Shown here: one piece after another, positions 24,101 through 36,580 of the stretch
How the letters are laid out: each line of letters starts with the position of its first letter
Position numbering within the stretch: the stretch's first letter is position 1
Assembly: GCA_004794785.1 (NCBI GenBank)
Contig: SJOL01006426.1
Coordinates: forward strand, 199,156 to 263,155
Direction of reading: 5' to 3'
From: Opisthorchis felineus
Lineage: Eukaryota; Platyhelminthes; Trematoda; Opisthorchiida; Opisthorchiidae
Length of the DNA: 64,000 nt
Made by a program: the position numbers and the translations under genes
Notes under the pieces: generated by a model
What the model saw: only the letters and a program-made list of their open reading frames with translations
Database searches by the model: none
Told to the model about the DNA's origin: nothing

Positions 24101-27100
24101 CCGGGTTTGGGATATTTTCTGCTAGATTTTGGACAGGGATCGTCACGTGATTAAGTCACGTGGCTGAAGAAGCCACGATTACCGGACAACATGCACACCG
24201 ACAGGATGAAGCATACTATCAGAGTTTTAAGGTTCAAACTAGCCTATGTAAGCAGTGAGGACAGCGAGCAATCTAGGCAATTGAGCAAAGAAGAAATGAA
24301 AGACAGCGTACATGTAAGACGATTCAACTCGGACACCTAGAGCTCTTTACCAAGAATACCTGGGCTCATCTGGTGCGAAAGTTGTTGAGCTAAGGTCGTA
24401 ATACCACCTAGTGGACGACGTTGGTGGCAAAATGAACTTGGCGTTGTAGGCATAAATAAGTTTGTTTTTGGAGAAATATGCCTGTGTACATTTCTTAAGG
24501 ATAATTTGAAGAGGTTAACTGTTATGCGACCTTTTCCTCATCAGATCGATTTAAAAAAACATGATAAATCTAAACTCACTCATTTGAAATCCTTCTTCGC
24601 CCCATAAACTCAAAAAACTCACACTTAAAACTCCAACGAATTCAGCTATTTTCAACTTGAGGAGTCTGTCTTCAGTTTCACGTTTTTCAGTATTCATCTA
24701 TCATGAAGTGATAAGTAAAGTGACACATACTCTTTGGTAGCCCCTCTGATGCACTCGGCTGTATAGGACGAAGAAATGATGACCTTGGTAAGTTGGCTTT
24801 AGTTAAAAAGTTTGTGAGGTGTAAAGCAAACCTATTAAGTGTCGAACGTCTGAACAGAAGGCATCTGCGTCCGCTCATCGCTTAGTCGTTGAAATCCTTA
24901 GATGTTAACCAGGAACGCCTTTGTTTGCCCCATCACCCTAGTACACTCATCGTCGATTGAAATCAAATGTTCAGATGGTAAACGGTTCACGCATTCATGA
25001 TTTCCACCCTTCTACACTCAAAGAATCAAACCAAAAAAAGACAAATCTGTCAGCAACGAAAATTTAGCAATGGATGTATTTCTTTTAGTTGGCATCACTT
25101 AGATCACTAACTGGATGGAGCCAAGTTTTAAATAAATAAGTTAAAATTGTGACAAGCCTGGTTAATCTTTATCCTAATGACCATTTGGATGTTTGTTGTA
25201 TTATACGTAATGCAGCAGTCTCACGAAATAAATGGTGGCAAGTCGTCTCCGAAAGTCCGTACAGGGTTGTAGTATATATTCATGTTAACGTGAATGTGTT
25301 TCACTTTAGTTATTCATGCGACTAAACTACATAAAGTAATTCTGAGCAACATTCAAAGGAAAACAGGCTAAGTAAGCACATTACATAAACCGACAAGATC
25401 GCTTGCTACTCACTAGAATGAACACCCACGGCTTTTCACGTGCAGTGCAAATGTGAGTAGGAAGCTATGGTGAGGGTACAGTGCTAATAAACTCAACTAG
25501 TAGAGCGCACCTCGATTTTATGTGCGCATCCAAGGGACCAACCAGATCATTACCTCATAGGAGGACCTATCTGGAAAGAAGATTAAGTCCCTTGAGCTCC
25601 CGCGCTAACTGCTCCAGTGGGCAAGCTAATTTGAACTCTAACGACTGAGTTGTTTACATTAACACATGCGTAAGTTTCGTCATAGAATCAACGTAAGTGT
25701 TGAAAAAATTGACGGCGAAGAAACTTACCTCTTGTGATGATTCCTTCCTTAGACAGCTCTCTCCAAGGAAGAATTGAGCAAGTGGCCTTCGCAGTGGATC
25801 TGCCGGTCAATACTCATTATGCCACCGGACACCTGGCATATGAATGGCAAATGACAATCGATATGGGCGAAGCCCAATATGGTGAGATGCGCAAGACTTT
25901 GATGCCGATGTCGGCCCGAATTAAAATGCCGGAAAGCAAGCACAGATGGGCTTAGCGTACTGTTAAAACCCAACTTAAAACAGACAAAAATCTCACGCGT
26001 TTACTGGGGACAAGTCGGATGATTTGTTATTAGAATCATGATTCCTTCTTGCCTAAGTTCCACTATCTAATAGAATTACGTCACTGCCTGCTTCAGTTAT
26101 CCTGTTTATCGCACTAAGGATAACAGTGATTAAAGATCAGCTAGATTTCTACGAGTCACAACTGTGATGTTGAATGAGGCTGGCTTGTTTTGCCCGTATG
26201 TCCAACTGCACGTTACGGTTAACGACCGACAGAGTATGCTGAACACAGTTAATTGACAAAACTAATATCAAAACCTGAGTACATCACTGCGGTTATTCTT
26301 GACAGTTTACCCAGGATGGAGGGTTAGCTGTGACAGTCTCGATGCACTGGAGGTGAACCAGTGGGACACTTCTCCAGTAAGGATGCACACAATCTAGTAA
26401 GAGTCTTGTCCTGTTTCATGATTGTTCATTATTGACGATTTCTACTCTCTTTGCTAAGTGGTTTGCAGCCATTAATGAGTATACGGACCATTTTCAGATG
26501 CAACGCACAGGCGGCTGACAATATAAAATTGTTCATCACTACAGCCTGTACAAATTGCAGCCTATCAAACTTTCCAGTTCGTCAGAGGGACCACATTTAT
26601 TATGCATTTCAGAACTTCACTGACATATTAATAAAGAAGATAACCGGCTAACTCGTGTTTTACACCCTGAGATATCAATATAAATAAGCTGATTTTCTGC
26701 TTACTCTCTTCACTAAAGTGCGCAGTACCACTTTGAAGGGCTTCAAAAAAGAGATAATGGGCCAATGAGCAGGACAAATCTGTTCGATTTCAAAATGAAG
26801 AGAAAAATACACTTACCTGAGTGGAGGTCCTCAAACATGTTTATTATTTGCCCTCATTGCGTGGCAGGCGACCACAGTACGAATCCAGGTACGCCGTGAT
26901 ATGAACTACCGAATAACTAGAACGAGAACCAATTTCGAACCCACCACTTCTCCAGTTTGTCTGAGCCAATCAAGGACAGGAGGCTGACAGGTAGAACGAT
27001 GTGATCTGGATGCAGATCCTGCGAACCCTGATACTATCCACCTCAGTTTGCAACATTTTGCTTCGCAGTAAGAAATAGTACTTATTTGGCGAAATGAAAA

Positions 27101-29581
27101 TCTATTATGTATTTTGCACCCAGATTTTGACGCTAACTGAATTACCTCATCAAGTTATCAAAAACACAAACCGATGAAAGTTAATGCTTCCGGGATCTTA
27201 CCACGTATCCAGCAGTTAAAATAATGATGATGATCAGAATGAGCAGTTGTTTTCAATTCAGCGATTAAAATTAACTGGTAACAACACAAACAAATAAATG
27301 GCAAGTGAATAAAGGCTCATCTAATCCGACAGAAAGTGATATAATGGTCTGCCGATCGAGTGAATTTGGCAGTATTTCACACAACCAAGCCAAGCTCAAA
27401 GTTCGTAGAAATTGCTCTTCACAGCATGGGGCCCGGTCACCTTGTCGTATTGCGAATGTTTTAGCGGCGTCTAAGAGACGATCGATATCGGCAGCCTACA
27501 ATGCATTTTGTAGGTGACTAAAAACGACTAGCATGCGGTACCAATGTGCCTAGTCTTAGTGATATTTGACACGATCGAATTTTTGACAGTGTTACTGACG
27601 CAGTCACGTTGTGGCACGAAAGGTAATCGTGTATTCTCTTGCCAAGTGCGGTGCCTTGCGCCCAACGGCGATAGTCATCCATACAGTCCGTTTTACTATG
27701 AATCCGCGGTGAAGCTGACCGAAAAGTCGCTATCAGCGTTCATGTAAAGGAGTTGGTGCTACTCAATAATGCTGTCGCTATCTCGGCTGCACTGTGAACA
27801 CAGCAGTCACTCTTATCTCCAAAACGAGAAAGTTAGTTTCCACATTGTATAGGGGCAAACTGACCAGTAGAAGGTACACAGTTGTCTGCGCCACAAAATT
27901 CAATAGCAACTCTCTTAAACCGTGATAGTTTAGCTGATCACCTTGCACCAGTTCGTACCAACGTTGCCGGGTAGATAAAAGGGAGAACTACCGTTTTGTC
28001 GTCCCGAGTTTGGTGCCACTGGATAGCTTCCAATGTGTCACATAGCTTCGTAAATAAATACATCAATTAGATAGGGACATTACAGAAGTTAACCATTCTT
28101 TCAGTGACTCATAATAAAATTTCACTTTGTAGGGAATCGCGTTGCTCTACTGCATCCACAAAACAGCTTCTGGCGTTTGTTCCGTTTATTGAAATTTCCT
28201 GAACTACAGCTACAATCAGTGGAAAGGAAACAGGGAGTAAAAGACTTTGAACTGACAGTGTCACGCAATGCCCGTAGTATTGTTATACTTGCGCAATGGG
28301 GAATGCATCTCACATGAAGTCACGGCAACATCAAGTAGTTAAGTCGGATTAACCTGTAGGAAACCAATTTTGAAGGTTTTCTTGCTAGCATATATTAGCC
28401 CACGCTACTGACGCATCGATATAACGCACAATTCACTCTAAACAATGATTCAGGTTGCATAGTTGACGTCATATACCGCATACATTCAAATCCACGTTTT
28501 CATATTATTACATTTCTAGTTCGTAGACATCTCAAGCGTTGGACGTTTTGGCCACTATTTGACACGTACTATATGAGGTACCATGGTGACTAGGCTGTGC
28601 TGAAAGGCGACAACGTACAATTTATTGACTTCATTGCTGTTCAGTCGCTTAGGTTTTTCCGTCCTCGTTTTAGGTCCGGTTAGCAGGCATGCATTGCGTC
28701 AAATCCTATGCTCTATGATGTCCGGTAAAACCTGTTTAGCTGAATTATGCCAAAGTAACGTTGATGAATGGAGCTCGCGCTATGTAAGGCAAAGTGCCTG
28801 GCCATTGGGACGGTCACTAACATGACAGTGCATAACGTAGAATAAGTTTGTCACGGAGTGTGACGGGGAGGATTCTATTGGCGTTGAAGCTACAGTAGGA
28901 ATGGAGTTCGGTTTGCTTCATCTATAATGAGACGATATGAATAATACGTAATCCTGTGGTGGTCTGATGATAACTGTGCACAACGGATTTACTTCCGGAT
29001 GGAGCAACTCTGGGGGTTGCAGCATGGGGATTTATTTGTCAGTAGGGATGGTGACCCGATCGATGTATACTCCATGAAACACCAAGTTACGTCAGGCATG
29101 GAGTGAACTCTGAAAATGGGAAAGTGGACTTTCTGGAGTTTCATAGATAAGAGTTTTGTATGACTGCAGAGGAACGGATCTATGGCCAAAAGCACTGAGT
29201 AAACCTAATCAAACAGCTCGACAAAACAACTGATCTCATAGACATGATGGTCTGATTCTCATTATTTATCGATCTGTCGAGAGAACTTGGAGCATTGTAT
29301 TCCGCGCGGTCGTTTGGAGACTGGGTTATAAGGGTAAAATTTTATGAAAGTGGATTTGTGTGTTGGTTCAGTATCACAGAGTTTGTCCACTACTTTCGTC
29401 TGTTCTAGTCTTTCGTTTCAGTGGCACATTTTGTGCGGCGGATTCGGTGTGCATGATGTGGAGGGCGTACTCTCTCTAGGAATAAAGCCTACTGTATGTG
29501 AGTAAGACACTATTTTAAACGTCTCGACAGTGGGTTTGCTGACAGGCTCCCATCTACCACAGACAGCTTCGCATTCTATCT
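21164..29581. other. No recognisable gene; weak exon candidates
   Basis: Candidates only. Frame 25734-25955 (plus, 73 codons) has about 53% G+C at third codon positions by hand count, against about 41% for the window, but matches no family that I know. A minus-strand frame near 21720-21820 reads as a charged helical stretch (DYILKDHPKALLQKVENDI). A cacgtg palindrome pair lies at 24144-24162 around 'attaagt'. No RNA genes were seen. Confidence 0.3.
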
Positions 29582-29706
29582 TCACGAAAGAATATATATT
29601 GGGATATAATACGTATGATAATACATAATATAACATAGTATAATATAATATAATGTAATATGATAATATATAATATAATATCTGATAATATAATATAATA
29701 TAATAT
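29582..29706. repeat. AT-rich simple repeat (TAATA/ATAAT)
   Basis: Degenerate taatataata repeats leading straight into the assembly gap. A pattern with the same units resumes after the gap. Confidence 0.9.
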
Positions 29707-29791
29707 NNNNNNNNNNNNNNNNNNNNNNNNNNNNNNNNNNNNNNNNNNNNNNNNNNNNNNNNNNNNNNNNNNNNNNNNNNNNNNNNNNNNN
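29707..29791. other. Assembly gap (85 N)
   Basis: A run of 85 N inside the simple repeat. The repeat itself probably caused the break, so the true length is unknown. Confidence 1.
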
Positions 29792-29852
29792 AAATAACTT
29801 AAAAACAGATAAAATAATATAATATGATATAATATGATATATACTATTCACC
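29792..29852. repeat. AT-rich simple repeat, right of gap
   Basis: Continuation of the degenerate aatat/gatat repeats. Confidence 0.85.
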
Positions 29853-32800
29853 CGGTATGCTATGACTTTCTATATCGGTGCGCATCTGCTGCGTTCAATT
29901 GCTCAAGATGTACAAATGTTATACAAAACACCTTGTACGCACAATTAATTACTTTATACCTCCAATAGGATTCGGGAGCGAAATTCAAGCCTCAAATATC
30001 GTTGAGATAAAGTTCACGCCTATTGACGCCATCACGTAAAGCGAATACCTAGATACGAAGAACGCACACTACATCCACATGTCTTGGCATTCCAAACCAA
30101 CATGCCCCTGTGAACAGCCTATTGTTGAATACTTCTTGGTTGTTGGTCTGTTCGTCGAGCTTGGCAGTTGGATTGCAAACGTTTCACCACCAATCGAGGT
30201 GAAATCGTCAGTGCGGGGTTGAGTGGGTTGAATACTTCTATCCAGCCCAACTCAACTGAACCCAATGGAAGAATTTTAGGCCCTTGCCACCTACATCTGC
30301 GTTAGTTTTTGTTGAATCCCGCGCAACATTTTCAGTTTGACCTGGGCCGACATTGGTCACTTACACAAGTCACCATTGTCCAAGCTACCAAAAGTGCTAC
30401 TCATCTCTTTGTGCTCACAAACCCAGTGACCCATTTCAGCTGTACACATGGACGTGAATGGCGTGTGGTGGGTGCGTGGGGAGGTCGCGTTTTCTCACCT
30501 CAGTACGACGGTTTATGGGTCCATTTGTATGAAGGGTGCTCTTGTTTGACCCGAGGATGGAGCCTTTGCTTGGGGGGGCCTCTCCAACGTGCAAGGCGCT
30601 ACCATGTCCCCAGGTCTTACACGGTCTAGCTCGCATCTTTTGCATGTGCGCATGATCTGACCTCATTCCCCTCGAGCTCCAAGGATGTAGACGCTAACAA
30701 ATTTGCTCTACCACGTGGGCCGAATATGACGTGAGGGTGTCGGCTGGCTACCTGCGTCTGCGGACAAGTCCATATCTGCGAAGTATTTGCGATGAATTGA
30801 CTCACGGTACCGGGGTGCAGTCAAGTAGAACAACGTATAGCGTTCAGTGTATAATGCTGGATTATCCTGTGAAATGGTTTATATTTTGAGGCTGGGGAAC
30901 CGACCAATCAACTGAACTTTGCATTTTCGTGGCTTGGCCCCCCACTGGTGTTTTGAAATGGGTATTTGAAGTTCGTCTTTTGACCGCTGTTATATTGGGA
31001 ACAATCTCCTTAACCTATTAGGTCCTCCTGTGCGGTGAATTACTCTGTGTGGTTTTTTATGACTTGTTCCCCTGACTTTTTATACTCTCTAGTTTTTTAA
31101 GTGTTTCCTTTTGCACGCTGGACTCTGTGAACCAGATGGATCCTCCGGAAGAGCCGATCGTACCCTTTTCTCAAACTTCCTGACTATGGAACAAGGTTGG
31201 GAGGCTTCATCAGACACGAGGTACTTGAATGCGTGGCGTGGTCGATCGTATGCACGGGGAGAACCTTCTACCTTTCCAGTACGACCTTTTGACATTGCCC
31301 ACCGTGTTCCCTATGGGAGGGAGATAAGTTTCACCAGAAGCTTACAGTAAGCGGTATGGCATAGTAAACTGTTTCTTGGCTCACATCAGTCAATCGTTTT
31401 TGTGCTTATGGTACTTCTCGTCAGTGATGAGAACGGTGAGTGAGTGAACGGGCTACCATCGTCATACACTGTGGATATCAACTTTTTAGTTGTCTTCACA
31501 GGATTGAACAACTAAAGTCCATCATCATTCTACTCTTAAACATGTCTTCTCCGGTTTTATTCCTTTGAGTGTGCACTGGCTAGATGACTTCAGCTTTTTG
31601 CACATACGGCTTAGGGCAAATCGCATGCCATGATACAGAATATACGCCGAAGTCAATCCACGTCGTTCATTGTGACAAGTAAATGAAGCGATAAGTGCTG
31701 ATCCACTGCGAATATGTGTTCAAGCTTAAGAGACTTCAAGGATAAACAGAGAGCTCAGTTACTTCGAGAATAGAAAAAACGTTACAGGTTATACTCAGTT
31801 AAACGTTGCACAAGACAGAACTTTTTATCAAGGCACGCATCCAGTTTAAATCTTTAGATGAGGTTCCTTCGAGCGCTCTTCATTTAGGTTGACACCATTT
31901 CTACCGTGTGGCAGCAACCTCTCAGTGCAAGTACACAAAATGCTGGCAGTTATATGGTTCGTTGTCCACCGACTATGCTTGATTATTCCGTAGTGTGCAC
32001 ACCAAAGAAAAACACTGAACTAGTGTTTCGTTTTTCTATGTATACCTCATCTGTGCAGTTACTCAGCTATACCAGAATTTGAACTCCAAGCATTAAGGAA
32101 AAGACATTAAGGAAAAGCTACAGCCGTGTTGATCCCCTGAATGTGCATAATTTTTCCTAGTGAGAATGACGGAGGAAAAACCCCACGTATCCCTTGAAAC
32201 TATCAGCTGCCCAATGTCTGGGGGAAGCACACCATTTGCTCCCGCGCCTTGCTCCCTTCAGTCTCAGATATAAATGGCCTAATCTGGATTTATGTTTTTT
32301 ACACAGTCAATGAGTAACAATACCTAAATTTTCCGAACTTCTTGATATGCTTGTGGAAGGACTTAACTCAACTACACCGTTTGTAGTGTTGGCATACTCC
32401 TAAATCTAATCTGGTAAATTCTTAAGGAAATGAATGAAACTGAAGAGCCGCGGTTTAAAGCCGCAACGTATCTTGAGTGTTTTTTACTATTTAGTAACCG
32501 TACTCTACAAATTCGTTATTTCCAAAACACGCACTGCCTGCTTTGACTACAGCGAGCAAATCTAACCTGGAGGAGCTGATGGGAGGGCAGTCAAAAAGGT
32601 GAAAAACAGGGAGAAAATATAAATCCAAATGATGGAGGAGAAGCAGGTCACTTCAGTAGGGCTGACATTAATACCGACGGGGGTGATAACACTAGATCTA
32701 CAAAACAGTGGAAATTCGCCATAAGACGCCAAAATACAGTGATATGCACACAAAAGAAGAACAATGTAGATAGCTCTGTGCTGTTGTCACTCCTCTAGAG

Positions 32801-35800
32801 ATAGCCCATCCCAAACGGCTGACCAAAGTGTCCTCTTCTGCAAGGTGTCCTGTAATAGGAGGGACGTAACCATTTAAGTACTTTGCTTTTTCTCTCGAGG
32901 TGGATTCCAATTGGAGGGGAATGGTTGATTTTCATCTCCCCTGTTCACCTGCACAAATGTCTATCCCATAAAAATAAACAGAACTGTACAATTGACTTTC
33001 ACAGCTCGGCGGTGGCGAATTCTACATACCACATGGTATTTGGATAGTTTTTGAATTGCGCACTTTTCTGATTAGAATCAAGTCCGCAGTTTGTGTTACC
33101 TTTTCGTGTGAATTTTCCCCAAAACAGTCCTTATTTAGTGTGATACAAAAATCACTGAACTACACTGGAATAAGCCATAAATAACAACGACCAAACGAAG
33201 CAGCCTATCGGTTGTTTGTTCCCACCATCTATGTCTGCAACACCAACACTCTTGAAACATATATCATAAAAGGAAAAGACCCGTTAAAACATGAACAACA
33301 AAATTATTCTTGGTATTGGGAGTGCTAAAGTGAAAGTATGCTGGTTTCCCGCATAGCAAATTACTTGAGTGTATTCCACGGGCTTATGTCTTTGTTTTTT
33401 TTAGAATACTATAATGGTCTCAGGGATGTGCTAATCCTCGATTATATGAAGGAATGCTGCATATGAAAGTATAGAGTTAGCAGTGGATCCTATGCCTACT
33501 GCCCCCACATTCGAACCACAGTAGACCCCTAAATGCACACAAAATTCCCTTCCTCGCTTTAGATAAAGCGAACTTCACTTTTGTTATGCTCCAGTCTTAA
33601 CATTCATTTCCCTCATATTACTCGAGATCTTTTAAGTTGTTCGTTTTTTTGCTGAACCGAAATTATGGCTAGCGCTCGGTCGTTACATCGTCATCGCCAT
33701 CATCGTTATCAGCCTCATCACTGACGGCAATACACCAGTCATGAGGTTAATGATCTTCAGGAGAAAGGGGTAGATACCCATACACTGGAGGCGGTAGGTG
33801 ATACACTTGGCCCGTAAAGTCAAAAGTGGTGGCGGTGTTAGTGAACTTTTCATCAGAAAAATAGGAAAGGGAAACTGTGCATTGAACGCAACAGCTTGGG
33901 TGCATGCCCGTCATTGAGCGCAGGGCGATGTCTGTCACTACTGTTCACTCTCGGGGTCCCCATTCTTGGAGACCAGCGCAATGATCAGAGCAGCTGGGTT
34001 TGCTGGTAATGGCTTTCATACTTTCCGCCAAGTCATTACTTTGGCGGTGATCTGGCAGTGAAGTGTGAAGTAGTAATACAGCAGTAATACATACCGGCGC
34101 TTAATTGTCATATACTCATGAAGCAACAATGCCACACTAAAGAGCATGAGAAATATGTAAGGTTAGGGTCCTACGTCAGGAAAAAATCTTTTAAGGATGA
34201 GTCGTCTACACCTGTGAACAGTATTAGAATAAACACATCTGGGCATCATGTCTGAGTAGGTTCATCAGCGGCATTGACCCAGCGTCCTTCGCTGAACCCA
34301 CCCGATATAATTCATGCCCACAACCACAGACGAAATTTAGTTTGGGAGTCAGACTAGAAAACGACATCGGACTCGCCATCGAGATCGGTTGTGTGCCACG
34401 TCCTGCAGGGTAGTCAGTCACTTGAACAGAGCGTCACGTGGGTCCCAGGCCGGATGGCGCGAAAATTCCACTCAGGTGGGGTGTAGGTTCATTCATTTCC
34501 TGTGGCCACGTTACAGCCTGTAAGCATGACCCGCAACCATTTGAACAATAATGCTTGAAACAGAAACCAAGACTTCTGCGGTTAGACTGTGGTTGGTTTC
34601 GCGAACTACTTGCCCCAAACACCATTCTAACGATTTTGAATGGTTACCTCGTTCCTATCAACGCATCAATTCGTTGTATACTCATTGCAACTGCAGCTAC
34701 CCTACGAAGACGATGGTGATGAAAAGTTCAAAGACTCCTTAGATGCTTGGATTAGAGGGACCATGTCCCTACTATGAAGTAATAAGGCCATTACAAGTGC
34801 TTTGTATACGGGGTGCTTTAGCTATGACGAACCTCCTTTCTGATGCCGTAAATAACGCAATTTAGTGAAAGCCCCTCATCCTGACGTCACCTGTTATGGT
34901 ACGGTCATGGCTTATGCAAAAGGCAAGATGAGCGAACCGATCAGTAAAATCAAGTTCTTCATTCTAAATTTTCAGAGAGGCGCAAGAGTTTGGGAAATCC
35001 AAAAGTAAGACTTTGCACTTTGAAGGTGCAAAATGCTTGCCAAAACGTGTGACCACCTCCGACATTCTATTGAAAGTAAGTTGCGCAGACAAATTCCCTC
35101 TGGTCAGGAATAATTAGAACACTCAATCTGTCTACACACCCAAAAGCTCCTTTAAAACCAGAGGAAATAGTTATTCTTGATCTTTGGTACGTGTGACATA
35201 ATGCAAAGATTTGGTCACTGTACCAGGCCAAAATCCTGCTTGATGCTCTGGGAATTGCACCTCACGTACCAAAAAATAGGCAGCATGAGGGACTAGATTG
35301 GTCGTGTTACGGTGGGCATGAGACTTATAACCCTTTGACTGGAGCTATCTGTTCGGGCACCTTTTATTAATACTCCAATTTTCTGAAACTCGTTCTTGTT
35401 CCAAGATAAGTAGAAGCACCCTAATCAGGGTGGAATACAAAGATCCCCTACCATGTTTGGACAACTCTGGTAGGGATAAAGACCACGATCTCCAAAATAA
35501 TCGCGCCTATGAAAATAACAAACCATTTTTGAGTGGACGGTCAGTCAGAGGCGGCCAACGGATAAATATACTGTTGCTTAGAATTTTGAGGGATTCACCC
35601 AGGTCGCATCCACAGAGAATTTTAATTTATTTCCAAAAATTGCTTGGGTATCAACTCTAGAATGTCTTATTCTAGATGGCCTGCTGGTCACAGCATAAGC
35701 CTGTGGAGTTCTTGAGTGAAGTGTACAACGTTTTTTGTTATTGGCAGGTTAATAATTTATATTTGCATTTTATCCCGAAACATAAGGTTGATAGCAATTT

Positions 35801-36285
35801 TTGTGCTGAAACTGACACTTGGTCTTCTGCTGGGAATTGTCTTCAACCGAACAAAATAAGTGCAAAAACAGGCTGGGCGAGGTTTATTGTGATAATCAAT
35901 ATTTCAACTCTAGAAGACTACACGCTACGCCATAGTAACCAGTTCTGCTTGTGCAGTAACATTGTGTTAGCAGGTCACGTGACTTAAACCGAGATTCCGT
36001 CTTGTGCGTGAACTTGGACTGTGCTGAAAAGCCAAGAAGATGGCTTCATATGTTTCATCCTTACTAGCAACCGTCAGCAGTGCACATCTAGTGAACCTCC
36101 AGGGCGATTAAAACCTTTGACTTTTCAGCAAGCAGTTAGAGGCTAGGACTATTCGGATACGAGCAGCCGATCAGCGATTTCATTAACTCGCATCTACACG
36201 GGGTATGGTCCCACTCATTCTTTAGTCATAGGGTCCACATCAAGTAGTCACGGTTTGGCTAGCTTCTCGACTGATAAACCCTCAA
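29853..36285. other. No recognisable gene; small repeats
   Basis: A short hairpin (tttcacc at 30182-30188, ggtgaaa at 30198-30204, 9-base loop) sits in a stretch where 'gttgaatacttct' occurs twice (about 30125 and 30218). 31020-31080 resembles 2466-2530. A 13-base unit (cattaaggaaaag) is tandemly doubled at 32091-32116. A CAT/ATC-rich tract lies at 33688-33722. No domain was recognised in any frame. Confidence 0.4.
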
Positions 36286-36580
36286 AGGACTTCAAGTGGA
36301 ACATAAGGTCGACGGAAACTCGGGGAGCGCGCCTTCCTGACGAGTCCCATGAAGGATAAAGGGCTGTCGAAGAGTTTTCAGTAACCTTATTAGTAGTGTA
36401 TTATCTCTATACAACATATTGCGATACTTCGGATACCGTACCAACTGAAGCGCCAGGCGGCCTGATGCAACACAGTAAGCTGCGAAAGAACATATAAACG
36501 AGCGATTCAGCTGGGATTCAGGTGAGTCTCCCGTGAAATCCAAATCGGTATGCAAATTAGTGTATTTGTCGACACTGAGA
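36286..36580 (+). repeat. Hammerhead retrozyme-like repeat, copy 4
   Basis: A single nearly full unit in plus orientation with no orientation switch: 'tcaagtggaacataaggtcg', ribozyme region (36325-36370), flank 'ttttcagtaaccttattag', middle module (cgtaccaactgaag..., 36436-36480) and tail module (gattcagctgggattcagg, about 36506, to 'tatgcaaattagtg'). The ribozyme reads CTGACGA at 36337-36343 (position 7, the most variable core base). The segment expected to contain CCGGTCGT is deleted between 'ggataaa' (36354-36360) and 'gggctgtc' (36361-36368). The cleavage site is gone. Confidence 0.75.

Noticed and set aside
24361..24380. gggctcatctggtg identical to part of the hammerhead repeat at 20888
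   Set aside because: Similarity stops at both ends; a 14-base match is expected by chance between parts of a window this large.
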